Positions 1 through 5,463 of a stretch of DNA of 6,162 bases are shown one piece after another (position 1 is the first letter of the stretch; the number at the start of each line of letters is the position of its first letter). This stretch comes from a bacterium (GTDB taxonomy: Bacteria > Oederibacteriota > PGYV01 > DSBP01). The notes under the pieces were generated by a model. That model ran no database searches and was not told the DNA's origin. It was given only the letters and a program-made list of their open reading frames with translations. The translations under genes and the position numbers were made by a program. The DNA lies in assembly GCA_011049465.1 (NCBI GenBank), contig DSBP01000102.1, positions 1 through 6,162 of the forward strand, read 5' to 3'.

Positions 1-707
1 GGATGGGGATGGGCATGAACCTTAAAATCATAAACCAGGCCGTATTTGAACTTTCAGGCACGGGGTTTGGCATTGACGCGGGCTTCCTTTTTACCCCTTC
101 AGAGTACATCAGTTTCGGGCTCAGCGCGATAAACGCGCTTCCGCCGAACATAAAACTTGACCAAACAGCCGAGACATATCCCATAATAATAAAATTCGGG
201 CTGGCTCTCAAGCTTCTCGGCGAGAGGGTAATACCTGTCTTTGATGTCGAGCAGGAGCTCTCGGGCAAGGATTTGAAGTTCAGGGCCGGGCTGGAACTGG
301 TGCCATTTGACATTGTAGCCTTAAGGGCGGGGCTTGATGAGACAGAACTGGCCTTCGGGCTGGGGCTCAGTTACAAGCCCTACAAGGTTGATTATTCGGT
401 GGCATTCCAGGAGCTTGGGATGGCCCACAGGATGTCATTTACGCTGGCTTTCGGAGGTTTTGATATTAACCTTTCGGCTGACCCGAAACTCTTTTCGCCT
501 GTGGGAACAAGAAGAAACACCACAATATCGATTTATGCGGTGACCAAATATGAGATACTGGATTGGGAAATAAACGTAATGAATGAGGACGGCGATGTTG
601 TGCGGTATTATACGGGCGACGGCGCGCCCCCGGCATCCGTTATCTGGGACGGAAAAGATGACAGAGGGCTTCCCGTTTCGGACGGCGAATACCGTTTTGT
701 AATGTAG
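1..707 (+). CDS. PorV/PorQ-like outer-membrane barrel with C-terminal FlgD-like Ig domain (5' partial, ends at an in-frame TAG)
   Basis: This is the C-terminal part of a gene that begins upstream. The reading frame is open at the left edge, and the ATG at position 3 lies inside a barrel strand, so it is unlikely to be the true start. Roughly the first 150 visible residues alternate hydrophobic and polar positions with Gly/aromatic turns, as in the PorV/PorQ family: a GMGMNLKIINQAV strand, GFGIDAGFLFTP, ISFGLSAINALPP, LVPFDIVALRAGLDE, and the final LGMAHRMSFTLAFGG strand, which is characteristic of the family's end. From about residue 160 a FlgD-type Ig-like domain follows, with FSPVGTRRNTTISI, then NEDGDVVR, then VIWDGKDDRGLPVSDGEYRF. 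PorV proteins in Bacteroidota are outer-membrane parts of type IX secretion, but relatives occur in many diderms without that system, so the exact role here is open. The frame stops at TAG 705-707 in the middle of the Ig domain (see the next entry). The family call is firm; the function is not. Confidence 0.8.
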   Translation, partial: MGMGMNLKIINQAVFELSGTGFGIDAGFLFTPSEYISFGLSAINALPPNIKLDQTAETYPIIIKFGLALKLLGERVIPVFDVEQELSGKDLKFRAGLELVPFDIVALRAGLDETELAFGLGLSYKPYKVDYSVAFQELGMAHRMSFTLAFGGFDINLSADPKLFSPVGTRRNTTISIYAVTKYEILDWEINVMNEDGDVVRYYTGDGAPPASVIWDGKDDRGLPVSDGEYRFVM

Positions 708-809
708 GTTCTGGGTAAAAACAGAAGGACAATAGAGTCTGGAAGGGAAACGGTAAAGATATCAACAACTGTTCCCATGCAGCCCGGCGCCATAGAACTG
801 CGCGAATAA
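708..809 (+). other. In-frame continuation of the Ig domain beyond the TAG, ending at TAA 807-809
   Basis: Directly after TAG 705-707 the same frame stays open for 33 sense codons and ends at TAA 807-809. The product begins VLGKNRRTIESGRETVKIS and ends VPMQPGAIELRE. This fits what a FlgD-like Ig domain needs after DGEYRFVM: a strand, a short turn and the closing strand (typically 'GeYxYvlxvxDxxGrxxxsgxxxVxI'). It brings the domain to its usual end and leaves a 27-nt gap to the next start, in keeping with the short gaps in the rest of the cluster. I infer that TAG replaced a sense codon. CAG (Gln) or AAG (Lys) would each need one base change. It could be a true nonsense mutation that trims the last strands, an assembly or sequencing error, or a read-through site. 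The two ExbD-like genes end in TAG, so TAG is an ordinary stop here and genome-wide recoding is unlikely. Confidence 0.7.
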
Positions 810-823
810 AATATCTTCTTTAA

Positions 824-830
824 AGAGAGG
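824..830 (+). promoter_or_regulatory. Ribosome binding site of the TPR protein gene
   Basis: AGAGAGG lies 6 nt upstream of ATG 837, with an A/T-rich spacer (taaaat). It supports the start that gives a complete signal peptide. A short palindrome (TCTTTAAAGA, 817-826) partly overlaps it, but it is too weak to call a regulatory hairpin. Confidence 0.6.
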
Positions 831-836
831 TAAAAT

Positions 837-3800
837 ATGAAAAAGGGTCTTTTACTGGGAATTATCATTATATTGGCCGCGCCTTTTGCTGTTACGGCGA
901 GCGAGGCTGACCGGGAAATGGAAAAGAACTGGGAGGCGGCAATGGCCGCGTATAAGGCAGCGCCGTCCTCGCAGGACACTCTTGAAAGGCTGAATAATTT
1001 CTCCCTGCGCTGGAGAAACTCACACAGATATGAGGCGGCGAGGGCGAAATACCTGCGCGCCATGATTTATTACAAGGACAGGAAATACACGGCCGCGTAC
1101 ACCGAGTTTAAAGAGGTTGTTGACAGGTTCGGGAACGTGACATTCGCGGACAGCGCGCACTATAAAATGGGAGAGTGCCTTTACAATCAGGCGAAATATT
1201 CCGAGGCAATAGAGGAGTGGAAGAAATTCCGTTTTAAATTTTCCAACTCCATGTTCATTCTTGAGGCGGTTTACGGCATAGCGCTGTCGCACCTTAACCT
1301 TAAGGAATACATGAAGGCGGACAGGGAACTGACAGCGTTCCTTGACAGGAATAAATTCTACGCGGACAACGAGGAGATCAGGACAATCGGCGGCATTATA
1401 GATTTCTATCTCGGGCGTTACGACGCATCTGTGGAAAAGCTTGAAAGGCTGCGTTCTGATGTGGCGTCTTACTATCAGGGGCACAGCCTTTTAAAATTAA
1501 CCAAGTGGCCGGATGCTGCCAATGCCTTTAAGAGAATAGTGGACCTGTACAAGACAAGCAAGTATTATGAGAGCGCGCTTTACAACAAGGCCGAGGCCTT
1601 TTATAAGGGGACAAATTATTCTGCGGCAGCGGCGGATTACAGGGCATATCTTGCGGCTTTTCCATCGGGAAAGCTCGCGCCTTATGCCCGTTTTAAGCTC
1701 GGCTCATCGCTTTTTAACGATAAAAAGTACGACCTCGCGATAGCGGAATTCGGCAAAGTATCTTCGGAGGGGCCGGACAAGCGGGTCAGGGGGTACGCGA
1801 GGTACTTCATAGGCGAGGCAAACAGGGTTCAGAAAAAATACGAGCAGGCGCTCGCGTCATATAACCGCGTCATTGAAGAGCACTCTGATGTCTATGAGGT
1901 TGTGTCGCTTGCCCAGGTAAAAGGCGGATGGTGCCATCTTGTCCTCGGCAACGCGTCAAAGTCAGAGGTTTTACTCTCCGGTTTTACGCAGAAATTTGCC
2001 GGACACAAGGATTCGGCGCTTGGCTATTACCTGCTGGGCACCTCGGCATACAATAAAAAGGATTATCCTTCAGCTCTTCAGGCCTACAAGTTTCTCATAG
2101 ATAAATTCACCTATACGGACCTTACGGAAGCGGCCCTTTTGATGACGCAGCTTGTTTATTATAACCAGCAGCAGTATTCAATGCTGATAAGCGACGCTTC
2201 CCATATTCTTGAGGTGCTGTCAAGAAAGTTTGAGCCGCCCACTTCAAAGATCCGCGCAAGGGCATATTTTTATCTTGGCGCGGCATATTATAAATCGGGC
2301 ATGTACGGGCCCGCGGCAAAGGCGTTTAAGGAAATAGTCGATAAGTATTATGACAGCGATATTGTGACAGAGGCACGCGCAAACCTGGCGTGGGCATACT
2401 ATGAGCTTGAGAATTACAGGGGCGCGAGGACAATGGCAAGGGATGTAATCTCAAGCCCGAAGATAAGCCGGGAAGTGAAGATGGCCTGTGAAATACTGAT
2501 AGCCCATTCCTTTTTCAGTGAAAGGGACTATGACAGGGCGGCCCACGAGTACGGCACATTTGCTTATAATTATTCAAAATTGAAAAATAATGAGGTTGTG
2601 GCAGAGGCGCTTTTTCAGCAGGGAAAGGTTTATGAGATACAGGAGTATTATAATGACGCGATAAAGGCATGGCAGGCGTTGGGCGGAAATTTTCCGAATT
2701 CCAAAAGAACGCCTGAGGCGCTTTACAGAATATCAGACATCTATTTCAAGGCACAGCAGTTTGACAAGGCGCTGGAGGGGTTTCAGGCCATAATTGCCAG
2801 ATGGCCCAATGATGTTATAGCCGAGGACGCGATGCTTTCAATTGCCGAGGTCTATTACAACTCCGAGCAGGAGGCAAAGGCGGAGCAGGCTTACGCCGCG
2901 TTCCTTAAAAAGTACCCTGACAGCAATAAGATAAAAAGCGTTGAGGAGGGAAAAGAGCGCGCCACATACAGGAAAGCGGAGAAAAAGGGGGATCCGGAAG
3001 GGCTTATCGGTTTTGCGGACCAGTATCCGAACAGCCCGCTTGCGGCAAGCGCCCTTTACCAGGCCGGAGAAACCTATTACCAGACATCCAAGTTTGAAAA
3101 TGCAATCAGCACCTTTAACAGGCTGATTAAGGATTTTCCGGGCGATACAATGTCAATTAACGCGCAGTATTACATAGCCGCCTGTTATGAAGGGCTTCAG
3201 AGGTTTGACCAGGCAGTCGCTTCCTACAAGATTTTCATAAGGAACCATCCGAGGCATGACCTTGCGCCTGATGTTACTTTCAGGCTGGCGACCGCGGCTT
3301 TTACGGCAAAAAGTTATCCTGACGCGGTGTTATATTATGAGCGTGTGGTGGAAAGGTATCCCGGCACGGAATACGCGCAGAACGCGGCGTACAATGTGGC
3401 CCTTGCTTATACGGAGCTGAACAAGCAGGATGACGCCATCAGCTCTTACAAAAGATTCGCAAAGGAATATCCTGAGGACCCGAAATCAAAGGATATTCCT
3501 CTGCAGGTTGCGGGAATGTATCTTGAGCAAAAACGTTACAGGGACGCGCTGAAGGAATATACGGAAATCGCGTCTGCGGCCAAAGCAGATGTGGAAAAAG
3601 CAGAGGCTCTTTACAGGGCCGGCGAGATATACAATACCCTTGAGGACAAGGCAAATGCCATTGCTATGTTCTCAAAACTGATGGAGGCAAAGCCTAAGGA
3701 TTCTATTTTCAGGGTAACCGGCTTGATTAACCTCGCGGCTTTGTATGAAAGCAGCCAGAAATGGGTTGAAGCGGTAAATGTCTATAAAGCAATAACTGAG

Positions 3801-3917
3801 AGCGGAGGCCAGAAAGAATATGTTGACGGCGCAAGGTCGAGAATGGCGGAGATAAGGTCCGTATATCCCGACCTGTTTAAGCAGGCCTCGCCCGCAAAAG
3901 ACACAAAAGAGAAATAA
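837..3917 (+). CDS. Large secreted TPR-solenoid protein (YbgF/BamD-like repeats)
   Basis: The 1026-residue product starts with a clear Sec signal peptide: MKKG, then a Leu/Ile-rich core, with likely cleavage at VTA|SEA after residue 21. There is no lipobox cysteine, so it should be a soluble periplasmic protein and not a lipoprotein. A short helical lead-in (about residues 22-64) is followed by about 25 tandem TPR-like repeats up to roughly residue 989. The tail is short, charged and probably disordered (ending SPAKDTKEK). No enzyme domain, membrane segment or coiled coil is evident. Many repeats share the form A..Y..G..Y.....Y..A...F....  with a Phe/Tyr then Pro between helices, as in periplasmic YbgF, BamD and similar TPR proteins. 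TPR solenoids bind other proteins, so I infer a scaffold or adaptor role in the envelope. Position immediately before exbB, in the same direction and 37 nt away, suggests it works with the ExbB-ExbD-TonB motor. I do not recognise a named family, and the partner is unknown. Confidence 0.88.
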   Translation: MKKGLLLGIIIILAAPFAVTASEADREMEKNWEAAMAAYKAAPSSQDTLERLNNFSLRWRNSHRYEAARAKYLRAMIYYKDRKYTAAYTEFKEVVDRFGNVTFADSAHYKMGECLYNQAKYSEAIEEWKKFRFKFSNSMFILEAVYGIALSHLNLKEYMKADRELTAFLDRNKFYADNEEIRTIGGIIDFYLGRYDASVEKLERLRSDVASYYQGHSLLKLTKWPDAANAFKRIVDLYKTSKYYESALYNKAEAFYKGTNYSAAAADYRAYLAAFPSGKLAPYARFKLGSSLFNDKKYDLAIAEFGKVSSEGPDKRVRGYARYFIGEANRVQKKYEQALASYNRVIEEHSDVYEVVSLAQVKGGWCHLVLGNASKSEVLLSGFTQKFAGHKDSALGYYLLGTSAYNKKDYPSALQAYKFLIDKFTYTDLTEAALLMTQLVYYNQQQYSMLISDASHILEVLSRKFEPPTSKIRARAYFYLGAAYYKSGMYGPAAKAFKEIVDKYYDSDIVTEARANLAWAYYELENYRGARTMARDVISSPKISREVKMACEILIAHSFFSERDYDRAAHEYGTFAYNYSKLKNNEVVAEALFQQGKVYEIQEYYNDAIKAWQALGGNFPNSKRTPEALYRISDIYFKAQQFDKALEGFQAIIARWPNDVIAEDAMLSIAEVYYNSEQEAKAEQAYAAFLKKYPDSNKIKSVEEGKERATYRKAEKKGDPEGLIGFADQYPNSPLAASALYQAGETYYQTSKFENAISTFNRLIKDFPGDTMSINAQYYIAACYEGLQRFDQAVASYKIFIRNHPRHDLAPDVTFRLATAAFTAKSYPDAVLYYERVVERYPGTEYAQNAAYNVALAYTELNKQDDAISSYKRFAKEYPEDPKSKDIPLQVAGMYLEQKRYRDALKEYTEIASAAKADVEKAEALYRAGEIYNTLEDKANAIAMFSKLMEAKPKDSIFRVTGLINLAALYESSQKWVEAVNVYKAITESGGQKEYVDGARSRMAEIRSVYPDLFKQASPAKDTKEK
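1029..3803 (+). repeat. Coding array of about 25 TPR-like repeats
   Basis: Read by eye, the repeats start near residue 65 (YEAARAKYLRAMIYY) and end near residue 989 (AVNVYKAITES). Well-formed units include DSALGYYLLGTSAYNKKDY, TPEALYRISDIYFKAQQF, SALYQAGETYYQTSKF and INAQYYIAACYEGLQRF. Spacing is about 34-40 residues, longer than the 34 of a strict TPR because many units carry an extra inter-helix Pro-containing loop. One clearly irregular stretch lies near residues 700-730 (KSVEEGKERATYRKAEKKGD), where the helix pattern is charged and short. It may be a hinge between two solenoid blocks. The units have diverged in DNA sequence, so this is an old array and not a recent expansion. The repeat count is a manual estimate. 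Confidence 0.75.
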
Positions 3918-3940
3918 CACATTACAATACGCCGAAAGGC

Positions 3941-3950
3941 AAGGAGGAGG
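3941..3950 (+). promoter_or_regulatory. Strong ribosome binding site of the exbB-like gene
   Basis: AAGGAGGAGG contains a near-perfect Shine-Dalgarno core (GGAGG at 3943-3947, 7 nt before the ATG). It fixes the start at 3955 over the later ATG at 3985. It is the best ribosome binding site in the window, which fits the need for an excess of ExbB over ExbD and TonB in known complexes (inference). Confidence 0.75.
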
Positions 3951-3954
3951 CTTT

Positions 3955-4611
3955 ATGCAAGGTGAAGGCTACGTAGTAGATTACATGCAGATTTTGAGGC
4001 ACAGCTGGGTTATTGTTCTTATGATGTTTTTGTCTGTTCTGGCTGTCGGAGTGACAATTGAGAGGTGGTTCTATTTCAAAAGGAACAAGCTTGATTCCGT
4101 GAAGTTTCTTGCAAAGATAAAGGCGTTTATTATTGACGGCAAGTATAAAGAGGCAATAGATTTCTGCAAGGAATCAAAGGGTTCCATTCCCATTGTTATA
4201 AGGGAAGGGCTTGAGGAACGGCAGCTGCCGAGGGAAGAGGTATCAAAGCTTATGGAGGCCTCTCATGCGGAGCAAAAGCTGAACCTGCAAAGGTATCTCT
4301 CGATTCTCGGCACGCTTGGAAATACATCGGTTTTTATCGGGCTGCTGGGAACGGTTTTGGGAATAGTAAGGGCCTTTAAGGACCTTGCGGGCTCTGCGGG
4401 CGGAGGGCCCGAGGTTGTTATGTTCGGTATTGCCGAGGCTCTTCTGGCCACGGCAGCCGGCTTAACCCTTGCCATACCCTGTGTTGTCCTTTTTAACTAT
4501 TTTACCGAAAAGGTGAAGAATATATCGGTGGAAATGGACTCTGTCGCGAAAAAAGTGCTCGTTCTTATGGCAAATTACGGGGAGGGCTCCCATGCAAGGG
4601 GCCGCAAATAA
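3955..4611 (+). CDS. exbB: ExbB/TolQ/MotA-family proton channel subunit
   Basis: The 218-residue product has the ExbB/TolQ topology. TM1 spans about residues 17-35. A large cytoplasmic loop follows, with FLAKIKAFIIDGKYKEAIDFC and an amphipathic helix ending in LNLQRYLSILGTLGNTS. TM2 is about 117-139 with the family signature GLLGTVLGIVRAF. TM3 is about 158-183 with GIAEALLATAAGLTLAIP. Thr133, Glu161 and Thr166 fall where E. coli ExbB has Thr148, Glu176 and Thr181, all at the same offset of 15, so the polar residues lining the proton path are kept. In known systems ExbB forms a pentamer around an ExbD dimer and converts the proton gradient into force on TonB. The gene overlaps the downstream exbD-like gene by 20 nt, so their translation is probably coupled. 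Sequence alone does not separate ExbB from TolQ; the TonB-like gene downstream favours ExbB. Length is typical of the family. Confidence 0.93.
   Translation: MQGEGYVVDYMQILRHSWVIVLMMFLSVLAVGVTIERWFYFKRNKLDSVKFLAKIKAFIIDGKYKEAIDFCKESKGSIPIVIREGLEERQLPREEVSKLMEASHAEQKLNLQRYLSILGTLGNTSVFIGLLGTVLGIVRAFKDLAGSAGGGPEVVMFGIAEALLATAAGLTLAIPCVVLFNYFTEKVKNISVEMDSVAKKVLVLMANYGEGSHARGRK
4579..4586 (+). promoter_or_regulatory. Ribosome binding site of the first exbD-like gene, inside exbB
   Basis: GGGGAGGG lies 5 nt before ATG 4592, within the last codons of the exbB-like gene. It supports the overlapping start. The next in-frame Met (residue 16) sits directly beside the membrane motif and would remove the cytoplasmic N-terminus. 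Confidence 0.6.
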
Positions 4612-5011
4612 GCACGACGATCCCGTAATATCAGAGATGAACGTAGCTCCGCTTGTTGACATTTGCCTTGTGCTTGTCATAATTTTCATGGTGACATCGC
4701 CGATGGTCATACAGTCGGGTATTATTGTCAATTCGTCAACAGTAACAGCCGAGCACGGCAAAACAACAAGGGATGAGGCTATAAGCGTAAAGGTGACGTC
4801 CAAGGGTTATTATGTGAATAACAGGCTTTACGACGCGGATAATTTTATATCAGCGTTAAAACCTGTTATTGATAAAAGCAAGAAAAAAACAGTAATGATT
4901 ACCAGCGACAGGGATGTAAATCACGGCGCGCTTGTATGGGTCCTTGACACATCGAAAATGCTTGGCGCGCTGTCAATAGCCATAATGCGCGAGGAAAAAA
5001 AGAAAAAATAG
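4592..5011 (+). CDS. exbD: ExbD/TolR-family protein, first copy, with a divergent periplasmic domain
   Basis: The 139-residue single-pass protein has a short cytoplasmic N-terminus, one membrane helix (about residues 19-40) and a periplasmic domain, the usual ExbD/TolR plan and length. The signature MNVAPLVDICLVLVIIFMV carries Asp23 at the position of the essential proton-binding Asp25 of E. coli ExbD. After the membrane helix the family normally has a 'v.LP.a' segment. Here it reads GIIVNSSTVTAEHGK, with no LP motif, although the later pattern (SVKVTSKGYYVNNRLYD, then VMITSDRDVNHGALVWVLD) still matches the ExbD fold. The C-terminus is a basic EEKKKKK tail. Translation is probably coupled to exbB through the overlap, and a second exbD-like gene follows 15 nt later. 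Its membrane segment resembles that copy closely while the periplasmic parts differ, which suggests an old tandem duplication with split roles. TolR is the alternative name. Confidence 0.88.
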   Translation: MQGAANKHDDPVISEMNVAPLVDICLVLVIIFMVTSPMVIQSGIIVNSSTVTAEHGKTTRDEAISVKVTSKGYYVNNRLYDADNFISALKPVIDKSKKKTVMITSDRDVNHGALVWVLDTSKMLGALSIAIMREEKKKK

Positions 5012-5017
5012 AAGGAG
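5012..5017 (+). promoter_or_regulatory. Ribosome binding site of the second exbD-like gene
   Basis: AAGGAG starts right after the TAG of the preceding gene and lies 9 nt before ATG 5027. This favours 5027 over the in-frame ATG at 5033, for which the spacing would be 15 nt. Confidence 0.6.
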
Positions 5018-5026
5018 ATTAATCAG

Positions 5027-5452
5027 ATGGGAATGAGTGTAGGCTCCCCGGGCGATGAAGAAGAACTCGTAACAGCCATAAATGTCGCGCCGCTGGTTGA
5101 TGTGTGCCTTGTTCTGGTCATCATATTCATGGTGGCAACGCCTTTTATGACGCAGTCAAGGCTTACGGTAACTCTTCCGAAAGCCACGACCGGCGAGACC
5201 AGAAACGAGGACCATGTGACCATAACAATAGACAAAAAGGGCGATATAAGCGTGAATGAAAAGGATATTTACACGCCTGCGGAGCTCGAACGGGAGCTCC
5301 TGATAAGGCTGAGAGGAACAAGGGACCAGGTTGTGATTATAAGGGCCGACAATGAGATAGACCATGGCACTGTCATAGACGCGATGGAAACGGCAAAAAA
5401 AGTCAATCCTAAAAGGATTTATTTTGCCACTATACAAAAAGAAACAGATTAG
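5027..5452 (+). CDS. exbD: ExbD/TolR-family protein, second copy, canonical form
   Basis: The 141-residue product has an acidic cytoplasmic N-terminus (GDEEELVTAINVAPLVD), one membrane helix (about residues 21-42, CLVLVIIFMVATPF) and a periplasmic ExbD domain. Asp25 matches the essential Asp25 of E. coli ExbD in both context and number. Unlike the first copy it keeps the canonical RLTVTLPKA segment after the helix and the standard later elements: VTITIDKKGDISVN, VVIIRADNEIDHGTVIDAM, and KRIYFAT near the end. In the known mechanism the Asp is protonated during motor turnover and the periplasmic domain contacts TonB and probably peptidoglycan or the envelope. Being next to a divergent copy, it may form a heterodimer with it inside the ExbB pentamer (inference). 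It ends in TAG, 11 nt before the TonB-like gene. TolR is an alternative name. Confidence 0.92.
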   Translation: MGMSVGSPGDEEELVTAINVAPLVDVCLVLVIIFMVATPFMTQSRLTVTLPKATTGETRNEDHVTITIDKKGDISVNEKDIYTPAELERELLIRLRGTRDQVVIIRADNEIDHGTVIDAMETAKKVNPKRIYFATIQKETD

Positions 5453-5457
5453 AGGAG
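5453..5457 (+). promoter_or_regulatory. Ribosome binding site of the tonB-like gene
   Basis: AGGAG follows the TAG of the second exbD-like gene directly and lies 6 nt before ATG 5464. It supports that start, which gives a short cytoplasmic tail before the membrane anchor. Confidence 0.6.
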
Positions 5458-5463
5458 AAGAAC

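Noticed and set aside
705..707. Genetic-code change in which TAG is read as an amino acid
   Set aside because: TAG also ends both exbD-like genes (5009-5011 and 5450-5452) exactly at the expected protein ends and just before good ribosome binding sites, so TAG acts as a normal stop here.
817..826. Palindrome TCTTTAAAGA overlapping the ribosome binding site of the TPR gene
   Set aside because: It is short, A/T-rich and has no spacing typical of an operator or terminator; likely chance.
608..1063. 151-codon open frame on the minus strand across the junction of the barrel and TPR genes
   Set aside because: It lies opposite the Ig continuation, the spacer and the TPR signal peptide, all better explained by plus-strand coding. 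Its product has no recognisable domain and there is no clear ribosome binding site.
3931..3940. Small GCC-GAAA-GGC hairpin with a GNRA tetraloop just upstream of the exbB ribosome binding site
   Set aside because: The stem has only 3 bp and no U-run follows, so it is neither a terminator nor a convincing regulatory structure. It would be expected often by chance.
3943..4600. The exbB-like and first exbD-like genes share similar start regions (purine-rich run, GGCT, then ATGCAAGG)
   Set aside because: The shared stretch is about 8 nt plus a generic Shine-Dalgarno. The proteins are unrelated beyond MQG, so coincidence is the simplest reading.
5023..5437. Minus-strand open frames opposite the second exbD-like gene
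   Set aside because: They are shadows of a strongly conserved plus-strand ExbD sequence; no family features are seen in their products.
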